Shown here in pieces: positions 53,723 to 64,000 of a stretch of DNA of 64,000 nucleotides (within the stretch, counting starts at the first letter, position 1; each line of letters begins with the position of its first letter). Under the pieces are notes generated by a model. That model saw nothing but the letters and a program-made list of their open reading frames with translations, was not told the origin of the DNA and ran no database searches. Position numbers and translations under genes: made by a program. The DNA comes from Fistulifera solaris (taxonomy: Eukaryota > Bacillariophyta > Bacillariophyceae > Naviculales > Stauroneidaceae). The DNA lies in the NCBI GenBank assembly GCA_030295235.1, contig AP026123.1:1488001-1552000 (forward strand), written 5' to 3'.

Positions 53723-55921
53723 TTAGAACCAAGTAGAGTGTCTATCAATCATCCCGCTGATTTTGGGAAGAAATTGGTGTTTGCGGGAACCGGATGAACT
53801 ACCCTTTTCCTTAGCTAGCATTGAATCGAGTCGCTCCAAGATGTCCCTGAATTTGGGTCGATTGTGCATGTCAGCGTCCCAGCACTCTGTCATTAAAGTC
53901 GTGAGCTCCTGGGGCCATTTTCGACTCAGAGCTGGTCGCTCCCCTCCATGGACTATTCGTTCGTAAAAGGACTCTCTGTTGAGCCCATCAAATGGTTTCT
54001 TACCAGAGTTGAGTTCCCAGAAAATAATACCAAAGGAATAGACATCTGCGCTGGAGTTATATGGTAGCCCATCCGCCACTTCAGGTGCCATGTATCTTAA
54101 ACTTCCAGTTTCGCCACTCATTTGGTACACATTGTCGCAGTCAACATTTGCATTCTCAATGATTCGAGCCAATCCGAAATCGAGCAATTTAACACTTCCG
54201 TCCAACGTAAATCCTATGTTGTCTTTCGGTGTTCAAATAAAAGCAAAGTGAAAGGGTCTGGAATGTGAGTTGACACGAATGAACGTCGGAGTGAAAATGA
54301 ATAGAAGCTTTCACCTACCAGGCTTTAAGTCTCGGTGCAAAACGACACATCCCGGAACAGCTGATTCGTGGCAGTACCTCATTCCCTCGGCAATAGATCG
54401 TGCGATTCGCAGAACGTCAACAAATGGAAATTGCTTTTTTCGCCAGAATCGCCGTCTTCGGTCTCTTATTCGCGTATCATATCCAAGCATTTGCGCCAGC
54501 GTGCCACCGTCCAGCCGCTCTAAAACAATAAATCGAACTCCTCTTGTAGTTGTTCCTGCACCAAGCAGCTCTACTATATTAGGATGCTGCAGTCTCGAAT
54601 GGATGTCTAACTCACCCTCCATCTCGTTGATGGCCACGACGACATCTTGACACTCTGGCTTGAGCGTTTTGACGACTACAGGCTTATCCCGAAAAACAGC
54701 GGTGTGAATCCAACTGTTACCACCATCCGTAAGATACTCGACATTCTGCAATTGACGCCACTGCAGATTCAGTTCCGCGCCGGTTACGGAAAATTTGTCC
54801 ACTCTTTGATGACGAATCGATATTCCCGCCCCTGCGTTCGGGACGTGTTCCGATTTTGACTGTATATTCGACCCGGTCACTACGCCACGATTAGTTCGTT
54901 CATCACTACTCGGGAGCGCCCCAACTACATCGCGGCTTGTCAGCCCTTCTATGTGCAACGAATTGACTGCGGCTACCCCTGCGGAAAGAGACATGTGAAC
55001 GAGAAACTCAACGGATGTGGGCCGAACAACCATCCTGAATCGCAAATAAAAAGGATTATAGCGACGTACAACAGTGAAACACAAAAGGAAGAACATTCTT
55101 CATTCGAATGCGGCCACTTACTTTCGTATGCTGAAAAAGATGACCGTAATATTCGTGTTGCTGGCATCGTGACAAACAGGAACAGCCACGGCCGTCCTTA
55201 CATTACTAATGGAAGCCTTCAAAGCTTGTGCCTCCCGCGGTGTGTGCGACGTCACCCATACCACGTCCCCGGCTTCCTTGGCGCGTTTGCACAAGGCCGG
55301 ACTGAGTCGATGGGTGCGCTCCGAACTTTGTTGCCCATAATAGACGTCCACCAAATCATTTCGTACCGAATCTTCCAGAGCGGTGGGACGAAGGTGTGAA
55401 TTGGTTAATTGATGCGTTTTGGGTCCCGTTCGTAACCATATTTCGGCAATGTCGAATCCACACACTTCGCAGCAAGCCGCTAGTACAGCCTCCACCGCGG
55501 CGGACGGTTGACAAAGTATTCGATCCTGATACAACGATTGTTTCGCCGCTAGTGCGGTCAACGCTACAGATGGTTTCGGAACAAAAGCCGGATCTTCTTC
55601 CGCATTTTGTTGCTGCTGCTCTTGCATCAGAGCGAATTGCGTCGCCAACGAACCGTCGGTAGATCCAAGGGTCCAAGGGGTATTCATTGGTTGTTGCTGC
55701 TGTGCTTGGTAGAGTGCCTGATGCTCCGGCCGGGATGCCAGTCCTTCCATGACACTATTGGTGGAGGCTGTGGAGACGGAAGAACCCGTCATCGCCTCTC
55801 GCGCTTGTATCGGTTGTGTCGGCGGTCTCATAATGTTGTGCTGCGCGGAAGTAGGCGCTTCGGCTGCTTCTCCGTTGGAAGGCTGCATCGGTGATAGTGC
55901 AGCAGTCATCGCTGGTTGCAT
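53723..55921 (-). CDS. GAF domain-protein kinase (TKL/Raf-like)
   Basis: Two in-phase introns (55035-55121, GTAAGT; 54223-54318, GTAGGT) join three exons. The first exon is Gln/Pro-rich, then a GAF-like domain (VEAVLAACCEVCGFDIAEIW, AVAVPVCHDASNTNITVIFF). The kinase begins near FRDKPVVVKTLKPE (lysine of VVVK) with the glutamate helix EMEGELDIHSRLQHPNIVEL, catalytic loop LHRDLKPDN, metal loop LLDFGLA, APE motif RYMAPEV and DVYSFGIIFWEL. The APE region and HPNIV style place it in the tyrosine-kinase-like group. All catalytic residues are present, so it should be active. The glycine loop is degenerate (LTDGGNSWIHTAVF). The GAF part may sense a small ligand or redox state; which one cannot be told. 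Confidence 0.88.
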
Positions 55922-56977
55922 TGCTCAAGATATCTAGAAACGTATATTGGTTTCAATAAAGGTGTCAAAATCGAATCTCGAGGATTCGGTGACTGTTAAC
56001 GGTGCGAAGGCGGACAGCGTTTCTCGAGCTGCGCCAACAGAGTCCTGCAAAACGAAATGCTCTGATGCACTCTGCAAGAAGCCTTATCGAGCAAGTGTAT
56101 TGTAATATCACCCCTCGAGATTCTTAAATAGCTAATTGTCAAGTCAATAATTACTCTTCAGCAACAATAAGCGTCTTTTCTGTTGAACTGCGTTGAAGCG
56201 AGTAAAATCGGAGGGTGCTGTGGAGGTGGAGGGCGCGAGGCGCGAGGGAGGAGCATTTTTCGAGGAGTGTCTTACGAGTGCCGGATGCCAGCCCAGACTA
56301 CTTTATACGTGACAGTTCGTAGTTCGTAGACGTTGACTTTCTTAGCTGTCGTAGTACGTTGTGCGTCCGCTAGGAACAAATGCACGGAACCTTGCAAATC
56401 AATTGAAGCAAAGACAGCTAAACATGTCTTGTACTTTTGCTGTTTCCTAAAACAATACCATTACCTCGAGCTCATTTGCAATTAGCGCCTCGATTTTTTA
56501 CGTCGAGAATCGTTGTGAATAGTTCCATCTCCAGTTTACTGTAAGCGAAAGTGTAGATTACTTTTATCACGACTGCATTTTAGTCACGAGCAATTATATC
56601 GTGAGCTCGACCAAATAAAGCTTGATTCGTCGTTCTGTTAGTCAAGTCTACTAAAAGTTCCGTTTAAGTTCAAGATTCGCAATTGGCTATGCGAGTCAGG
56701 TTCATCGTACGAGAGCGATGAAGTAATTGTGTTTGCCTTCTAACTACCGGAGTACTTACTACACGCCGTCACCATTCTCGACAGATGGACGTACGGAACG
56801 AAGGACACAACTGATTGAGTCACTTGTTCACCGTCACCATCGCCCGCTACAAAACGAGTGAATGCTCTCCATCCAAAAACATTCCGACGCAGCCACAACA
56901 TTCGCGACGACCATCGCATTTCCAAGGATCGCATTGCGTTTATGCTCCTATTATCGTACATTTACGGAAACTGCACA
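55922..56977. other. Intergenic, divergent promoters of the GAF-kinase and SAP-hydrolase
   Basis: About 1 kb without a recognisable gene. It contains an R2-like hairpin core at 56568-56590 (CACGACTGCATTTTAGTCACG) and TACCGGAGTA near 56744, a variant of the recurrent nonamer. Confidence 0.4.
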
Positions 56978-59011
56978 ATGACGACGAAGCATCTTTTTTG
57001 CAGAAAACGACCGCTGGATAGATTCTCTCAAGCCATCGTTCTGCTGCTTTGTTTCACTTCCGAAGCATTCTTGTTCGGTCAGCGGCAATCCTACAATGGG
57101 ATTCAGCTTCGCCCTTTGTCTTTTGTGAGCGTTCCTGTCGCTTTTTATTCGAAGATGGGGGACGAGGACGAAGAAGATTTCGTAGAAGCCGTTTTGCCCT
57201 CCAACGAGCTTCCACTTTCTCCGTCCGAAGTCGAAAGTCTCACCGTTTCGGCACTGAAACAACAACTTCGCCTTCGAGGACTGAAAGTTACTGGTCGAAA
57301 ATCGGATTTAGTCGAACGACTGCTTCAGGCAACGGGGTTTTCAATTGGTGAGGAGGTAAAAAACAAAGACAAGGAATTTGTGGACGTTTCAGCATTTTTG
57401 GACGAGGAAGATGTTGGTAAATACGTCAAAACAATATCCGGTGGACAGGATGTTGAAGAGGAAGACAATCCCGTATCGGCTTCTGAGCCAGAAGTATGGG
57501 GGACACAAGCACGAATTGTCGAAGAATACGAAGGTCGGCGGATTGTCGTTGACAGTCTCACAGAGAATGTGGTCGAATTTATTGGCTCCAATCAATCATA
57601 CCAACTTGCATATGTGGTCGCAACCAGGGACGCATTGAAACCATTCCTGGCGGGAGGGGCTAATAGTAATCAAACGAAACTATCATCCGAAGAAAAGCTT
57701 CAGCAAATACAGACAAACCGCGAGAAAGCGGCGAGGCGACCTGTCTCTTTGGACGACATGGCCGGCCTGGATGAGGGCGATGAAACAGGTATATTTGAAA
57801 ACGTTTTGCAACGCGATTACAGTGATTGGGGCAAATACACTCCAACAGGCGCACAGATCTCCGCTACTGAAGTAGCTGGAGTACTGCTACTGAGCGACGT
57901 TTACGGTGCCTTCACTGAAGATACGAAAACTCTTGCGGCAAAGATTGCTTTTGAATGTCAACCCATCGTGGTTATGGTGCCTGATTTATTTAATGGAAAC
58001 CCATGGACCGGGCCGATAGGCGGGGCGAACAATGATGGACAATCTTATGAGACATGGAGGGCTACACATTCCGATCTACAGGTTAGCATTAATATTCGTG
58101 CAGCAGCTGCTTGTCTGCGAGAGCGATATGGAGTTAGTTCTGTTGTACTATGGGGCACCTGCTATGGTGGCGGCCGCGCGCTCGAAGCAGCGGTTGGCTG
58201 GTTGCCGAACGGTATAATACACGACATCGACGGAAGGCTTGGTCCTCCCCGGTGGAACCCATGGCAGTCGTTGCATGGTATCCCACTAGGTACGATGCTC
58301 GAGCCTTGTTTGGTGCTAAAGAACAAAGGAAGGACGCGGAGACATCGCTTCCTTTTGCCAAAAATCACCAAATGGCAGTAATGGGTGTTTTTGCAGAAAA
58401 TGACAATCTACCTGGGGCGTCCCCTAAAGATGCCGAACTACTCCGCAGCCTTCTTTCAGTTGATGAAAGAATCAAAGATCATATGGTCAAAGTCTTTCCA
58501 GGACAAGAACACGGCTTTGCGCATATTGGGATGAGTGAATCAGAGGAACTGGATGAGAGCGACCGCTTTTTAGATGATGAGTTTGGGGGCTCGCCTAATA
58601 TGTCTTTTTGGTGATCGAGGCGACGCTGAAGTTGCATGTCTGCTTTCAACAGCATTTATGGAGACGTACAGCCGTGTTTTCTTACCTACGGTTGGTCCTC
58701 CAATAAGTCTTGACGACCAAGAATCGAATTGGGGAAGAAACATTGCATTCAATTCTGATCTTGTACAGATGGCCAGAGCTCGTGATATTCGGTCCGAACT
58801 ACAATTTCAGGCGGAAAATTTTGTGGAGGAGCCCCTTGGGGGTATTCGTGTCGACCCCACAGACGATTCTCAAGAGGCCGAGCTGGCAAAACTGTTGGCT
58901 GCAATGCAGAGTCCTGATATTAAGGACGGACCATTAAAAATTGAACCGGATGATGATCTGCCAACAATATACGCCAAGCTGGCTAGTTCTGACGATTTTG
59001 AGATCTTCTAA
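56978..59011 (+). CDS. Plastid-targeted SAP domain-dienelactone hydrolase
   Basis: Starts at the ATG at 56978, giving a signal peptide (AIVLLLCFTSEAF, cleavage before LFG) for the secondary plastid. A SAP motif follows at about residues 80-115 (LTVSALKQQLRLRGLKVTGR, SDLVERLL). The C-terminal half is an alpha/beta hydrolase of the dienelactone hydrolase family with its whole triad: nucleophile Cys in WGTCYGGGRALE, Asp in FAENDNLPGA and His in GQEHGFAHIG. Substrate unknown; in bacteria the family opens lactone rings in aromatic degradation. Two frame breaks (58247-58250, one C missing; 58605-58609, one T too many) are repaired by one base each, restoring PPPVEPMAVVAWYPTRYD and SFGDRGDAEVACLL. 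A SAP motif, usually DNA-binding, on a plastid hydrolase is unusual. Confidence 0.85.
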
Positions 59012-59187
59012 AATTTGTTTTATAAGACAAAAGGCAAGATCGGACCAAAGATTCTTCTACGGACCAATGTTTGCGGAGGCCAGAACTGTGAGCTGATTCA
59101 TACACAAAGGGCTGAGCTCAGGAGCTTGAGATGGACTTGATACAACAGCCATCGTGATCTGCTCTCTCATTGATTTATTAGTCAGCA

Positions 59188-61564
59188 TCAGAAAAAGTAA
59201 GGATCCTCTGGAGATGTGATAGCACGTGCAAGCGTTAGACATTGGATAGCCCCGTTCCCACTCATTGATGGCAGAAGTTTGCGTAACAAACATGCTTGCT
59301 GGCAAAACTGAGCATTTTGAAGATCTTCGTAGAAACTCTTTGACTTTGCTGTTTGCATTCCATCTCGACTGATAATAATGCCAGCGAGAGACTCTGGAAG
59401 TGATGACGCTGTAGAAGTCTTGAAAACTACTCTCGTCGGCGGTTGTCTACCATGCTGAAGGACTGCGTTCTGTAATCTGCATATGCCCAGAGATACATTT
59501 GGAGTCGTTGCGATGTCATAGATAAGCAACACATAGATGTAGACATAACGGTCCGCGGCGACAAGCTCGGCCAAAGCCACCACGATATCTCTGGCGGCAG
59601 CCTCTTCGTCCAACACTGATGTGCAAATCAGTAGCAGTGCCCCTCTGTCCGCTAACTCCATATCAACACCGCAACCTTCTAACAGAGGCGAATCAATGAA
59701 GCGAATATCTCTCAAACATGAACGCGACTGACCTGAATAAGACTGATGCCACTGGTTAGCAGTAACAGCACAAACAAGATCACCCCATGTTTCGAGAAAA
59801 CTCTCGGTGCACAAGACTTGTATCGGATCTTGACTGGGAACAACATTGATGCTAGCAAAGGTTTCCTGAGCGGCCGGATGGCTGGTAGCGGCAATCATTG
59901 GTTGCCGACCGGATATTTCTTTTTGACTGTTAAGATTTGAACCTTCTTCTTTGCTTGTGGAATTGATACCATGCATCAGTGGTCGATGTAGCTCGTGGTG
60001 CTTTGCAATGCCGGATCTGAATGGTAATGACGAGGAGCTGGGCTTTGGTGCCGTGCGTTCGAAGGGATTTTTGCCCAAGGAAGCTTGTCGACTATGAGAT
60101 GGAGGAGCTTCTTTCCATTGCTCGACCGTGCTATTGCTGGGTCGCTCTTGTTTCCTCGATGAGGCTAATGTCTTTCCTGAAGAAAGAACGTTCGAAGATA
60201 GTTTTATTCCGAATGGCAAACGAAGACTCTGGTGATGGCTGACGTGAGTGTCGGAGCATTTTTCTGGAATCATGTGCTGACGAGGCTTCTTGGAGTTTTC
60301 ACCATGTGGAACCCCGGTTTCAGATTCATTAAACTCATCAGTTCTCTGCCGCTTTCCATTAGATTCATTTAATAAACTGTCATGCTCTCTGCATTCTATG
60401 CACTCAACACGTAAGCTCTCGGCAGGCAAAGTCGATGTGCCCTCAAGTGATGTGTCACTGAAAGTTTGCTCAAGGACCCTCTTACTCTGCTCCTGTTCGG
60501 CGGCTTCTCGTTCGACGCGCTGCGCTTGCTTCTCCCTTGCTTTCTCAAGTTTTTCGGTCACGGCGCTTGCGCTTTTCTTCCTTCCTTTTTCTCTTCTGAG
60601 CCTTAGACTCAATGTCGTTCTTGTAAGTGCCGTGCCTGGAAGTAAGACCGGTAGTTCTCTCAGATTTCTCTTGACATAGTTCAAAGACTGATTCGGTTTC
60701 AGCTGACCGAGAAACGTGTAGTTCTTCTCCGACAGGTGGAAAACTAACAAGGTTGCTTGCCGTCGCGAAGACGAGAGCATCACTTTCATGCTGTTGCTTG
60801 AATGGGCGACGCACTTCTTCTTCGGTCTGGTTGGACAATGTTTCGTGAAACAGTCTCTTCCGGAGATTACTATCATTCGCTGCTTTTACGGCAAGATTGA
60901 TGGCAAATAGCATCACCTCGGTGTCTGGGCCCAACTGAGGCGGGTCGATCGAATGTGAGCCCTGTAGTGGAAATTTACCGTCCCTATGTTGGTACCTGTA
61001 CGGAACAATCGCACAACAGGACACCTCCTTATTGCATCTGTCTTCATCAACGTAGAATGCCTCCAATGTTTCTGTCGATGAATTCTGTTCCAGCTGTGAA
61101 GTACAGGGATCGACTTGCGCCGGGAACGAAGTTTGTTGTTCTAGATCACCCCAAGGGCAGCTTGCGATTCGCTTAGTTGAGGCTACTGATGCAATTTTAT
61201 CCATGAAGAATTTGAACTGGAGCTCTGTCATCCCTTTCTTGGCCGTTTCTTGAATGCAAACACCCTGGGGCGGAAGGGAGACTGATTGCTCAGAGTGACC
61301 ATCCACTGTCTTCTCACGATGGCAAAGTTGAGAAAACATCAGCTAGATATGATAGCTTTTTCAAAACAATGAATTACATACCTGGCTATCCGCCCCCTTC
61401 GCTTCAACTGCACCTGCTGGGGTAGTCGATGTTGGCTCGAAGTTTTCATCTCCGCGGATTTGACTTGCTTGGCGAATGAAGAGCACGTCCCGAGATTTGC
61501 GTGAACTCTCTTCGTGAACCGAGGCTTCCCGTTGATAATCGAAATTGAGCGCACGGAATTTCAT
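59188..61564 (-). CDS. Large unrecognised protein, possible XPF-nuclease-like C-terminus
   Basis: About 770 residues. Exon 1 (61564-61382, starting MKFRALNFDYQREASVHEES) joins in phase 0 over a GTATGT intron of about 69-72 bases (61381 to 61313 or 61310). A helical N-terminal part is followed by a Lys/Arg/Glu-rich coiled coil (KLEKAREKQAQRVEREAAEQ), reached by dropping one base of the T run at 60550-60554, then a disordered Ser/Pro-rich middle. The last 230 residues fold-predict by eye as alternating strands and helices (RGALLLICTSVLDEEAAARD, YVYIYVLLIYDIA, TRVVFKTSTAS, LAGIIISRDG), ending in LLRKLLPSMSGNGAIQCL, which resembles the helix-hairpin-helix of the XPF/SHOC1-ZIP2 superfamily. This is a weak resemblance; no catalytic GDx(n)ERKxxxD motif is present. 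I do not assign a function. Confidence 0.65.
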
Positions 61565-61799
61565 GATGTGGTCATTTATTCTTTGAACAACAACTGTTTC
61601 TTGGATCGATGAACGGCAATGCTCATTTTGTTTTTTGTCGAATGAATAACTTCCTCAAAAAATAATAATATCGTTGACATCGTCTGCGCGTCTACCGTAA
61701 CGGCATTGATGACGTCAAAGATGAGTCGTCGTCACTCGTCACGTCAAAGAAAAAAAACTCCAACAAAATAATAGACTCTAGTCTAATTATTAACAGCCA

Positions 61800-62419
61800 T
61801 GTCAATATTTATGTGCCCAACATCGCTTATGCGTGCCATGTGCCATGCAACAAAAACCAAATCGATCTTGGTTGGACAGTGAAACACAAATGAGTAAAAA
61901 GATACAACGCTTCCAATGTCTACGCGCTTTGCACGTAGCCGCCCTGGGAAATTTATCTCTGCAGGGGTACCCGGATATTATGTTTTTCTCCATCATCCAC
62001 TTTTCGCATCTACATTGCACAGATGTCAACGTTCCCTTGTCCACCGTATTAGCTTCGTATTCGGAAGTAATAGCCGCCTTCGAGTTGAAAACAAAACGTT
62101 GTTGGTACAAATGTAGCAGCGCTTCGAATGTCTACGTACTTTCACGTGGCTCTCGTAGGGAAATTTATCGACAGAGGGGGAACCCGGATATCGAGTAAAT
62201 TCGATCACGCCATCTTTCGCGTCGCTTGGACGCCAATGTCAATGTTACTGTGCCCAACATCGCTAATGCGTGCCATGTGCCATGCAACAAAAACCAAATC
62301 GATCTTGGTTGGACAGTAGTGAAACACAAATGAGTAAAAAGATACAACGCTTCCAATGTCTACGCGCTTTGCACGTAGCCGCCCTAGGAAATTTATCTCT
62401 ACAGGGGTACCCGGATATT
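61800..62419. repeat. R1 repeat, three units with a ~180-base direct duplication
   Basis: 61800-61979 and 62238-62419 are about 95 percent identical, including TGCCATGTGCCATGCAACAA, AAACCAAATCGATCTTGG, TGAGTAAAAAGATACAACGC and CTACGCGCTTTGCACGTAG. A third, more diverged R1 core lies between (62121-62190, TCTACGTACTTTCACGTGG, GGGAAATTTATCGACAGAGG, ACCCGGATATCGA). CACG positions 61932, 62143 and 62372 give spacings of 211 and 229. The array ends 52 bases before the start codon of the next gene, so it covers that promoter. Confidence 0.85.
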
Positions 62420-62470
62420 CTCTAATTTTTACATTTTTTATTTTTGCGCAGCTCTTTTCATATTGACACG

Positions 62471-63860
62471 ATGAACCTTCCATTCTTAGTAGCATGTCTC
62501 TTCATTATTGTGCGGCAAACACTATCATTTCGCTCTCCTCAAACTTCTCTCCAACCTTTAAGTCGCAGAGGAGCAGCGGGTAGGCCGCTGGATTATGCGA
62601 CAGGATGGCCGCAAAAGTTCCCCGCCAAAGATCATTGCTCGCGGTGTGGTTTGTGTGAAACAACCTTTGTTTCACGTGTCAAAGATGCTTGTGCGTTATT
62701 ACCTGAGACCGGTATGAGTCGAATGCACGACTTGGAAGTCAAAGTGCACGGTCGTAGCCGGAATACGCACCATGCAATGGACACAGCCGACGAAGGTCGA
62801 TTTGGTGTTTTGCACGAGGAAATGAAACTGGTAAAGGGCGTCGGAATGAATGACTCTCAGTGGACTGGAGTCGTAACATCGATTGCTCTCTCGATGTTAG
62901 AAGCAAAGAAAGTTGACGCAGTTGTCTGTATTGCCGGAGAGCAGGATAGTTGGGCTACTCCCGAAGCGATTGTAGCAAAATCTGCGGAACAAATTTTGCG
63001 TGGACGAGGTGTAAAACCTTCTTTGGCTCCCCAGTTTGAAAGTCTTGGATGAAATTAAAGAAGATAGATCGATTCGAAAATTGTTATTTTGTGGAGTAGG
63101 ATGCTCCGTTCAAGCTTTTCGAGCTATTCAAGATGATCTTGATCTTGACGAAGTCTACGTGCTGGGAACGAATTGTGTCGACAACAGCCCGACTCCCAAA
63201 GCAGCTGAAAATTTTGTTCGGGTGGGACTTGGCTTGAAAGATATTGAAGAAGTGAAGGGTTATGAATTCATGCAGGACTTTCGCGTTCACGCAAAGACAA
63301 GTGACGGGTACTTGACGAAGCCGTACTTTTGTTTACCGGGAGTGATTGCTAAGCCATCCATTGCAACATCTTGTTTGGCGTGTTTCGACTACACAAATGG
63401 GCTAGCTGATGTCGTGGTTGGTTACATGGGAGCACCACTGGACTCTGGAAGGCGTATGGACGAATCCTTTCAAACTTTAACAATAAGGAATCAGAAAGGG
63501 GCAGACATGATCGAGACAACCAGAAAACGTGGCCTACTATCAATTGGACCGACAGCAACGGGAAAAGGGAGTTTTGAAGACTTTGCTTTGTCCACATTGA
63601 AGTCAGATGCTATTGTACAGTCGATGATAGGAGGTTCAATTATGGAAAAGGGATTGCCCGATTGGCTTGGTACTATGCTGGCTTTCTTGTTGCAAAGAAT
63701 TGGTCCAACGGGCATAAACTTTGCGAGGTACAGTATCGACTACCATATCCTCCGAAACTACATGCATGTTGTTGGCGAATGGGGAGAAACTTCCGCCAAG
63801 AAATTTGTCCCTGCATATGCCCAGAAGATCATCAAAAGTATCTCGAGAAAGATTCCATGA
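62471..63860 (+). CDS. FrhB-family plastid reductase: 8-vinyl reductase (F-DVR) or HCAR-like
   Basis: About 462 residues. The start ATG at 62471 opens a signal peptide (NLPFLVACLFIIVRQTLSF). The N-terminal part has iron-sulphur cysteines (DHCSRCGLCETTF, KDAC). The rest matches the F420-hydrogenase beta-subunit family used in chlorophyll metabolism: MKLVKGVGMNDSQWTGVVTS, KLLFCGVGCSVQAFRAIQDD, YVLGTNCVDN, TSCLACFDYTNGLADVVVGY and MGAPLDSG. Plant HCAR reduces 7-hydroxymethyl-chlorophyll a, and cyanobacterial BciB-type F-DVR reduces the 8-vinyl group. Diatoms lack chlorophyll b, so 8-vinyl reduction is the likelier role, by inference. A break at 63039-63041 (one A too many) separates PQFE from VLDEIKED. 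Confidence 0.85.
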
Positions 63861-64000
63861 CAAATCTTTTGTCACAGATCCATCAGAACAGCGAATACAG
63901 TAGCCGTAAATCTAGAGACCCCTACTAAACTAGTAAGCAGAGATCCTTCTGTAGTTTCCTTGAATGTTCCAATTTCACCCCTCATGTCATAACTCGCGTT

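Noticed and set aside
5818-63860. Programmed ribosomal frameshifting as a general mechanism
   Set aside because: The breaks need both insertions and deletions, share no slippery heptamer or stop context, and mostly sit in ordinary homopolymers, so sequence error is simpler.

Overview
The window looks like nuclear DNA of a pennate diatom, most likely Phaeodactylum or a close relative. The support is: short introns of about 58-96 bases with GTACGT, GTAAG or GTGAG donors; plastid proteins carrying an ER-type signal peptide that ends in an aromatic-cleavage motif; thylakoid-lumen proteins with twin-arginine signals; and a fused UDP-glucose pyrophosphorylase/phosphoglucomutase gene. Genes are dense, lie on both strands, and are mostly housekeeping. 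There is no operon structure, CRISPR array or intact transposon.

Layout. 1.7-11.8 kb: HEAT-repeat protein, a small unknown protein, HisA-type isomerase (histidine synthesis), a histone-fold protein, ATG13, an aspartyl/asparaginyl beta-hydroxylase-like protein, a costars protein and a lumenal four-helix protein. 11.8-15.2 kb is nearly gene-free but holds the most unusual feature: a circularly permuted tRNA-Arg(ACG) gene on the minus strand (3' half before 5' half) at 13452-13533. 15.2-26.3 kb: UGP/PGM, an RBMX2/Ist3-like splicing factor, a COPI-associated membrane protein, a CPA2 cation/proton antiporter and TBCE. 27-29.5 kb: two divergent thylakoid-lumen FKBPs that share a promoter region filled with short hairpin repeats. 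29.5-44.1 kb: one giant VPS13 gene with an embedded PDZ domain. 44.6-64 kb: TRM5-like methyltransferase, a PH/ankyrin protein, plastid Cpn20, an AT-hook/CW chromatin reader, a GAF-kinase, a plastid SAP-dienelactone hydrolase, a large unrecognised protein, and an FrhB-family chlorophyll reductase.

Three families of short intergenic repeats (R1, R2, R3), a hairpin-array and a small palindromic element fill most long gaps. R1 and R2 units recur with a spacing of roughly 200-230 bases.

Caution for readers: about 25 conserved reading frames break at a point where a single base, usually in a homopolymer, restores the family's conserved sequence. The breaks go in both directions and hit essential genes, so I read them as uncorrected sequence errors rather than pseudogenes. 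CDS coordinates below span those breaks and visible introns; they are not single open frames.
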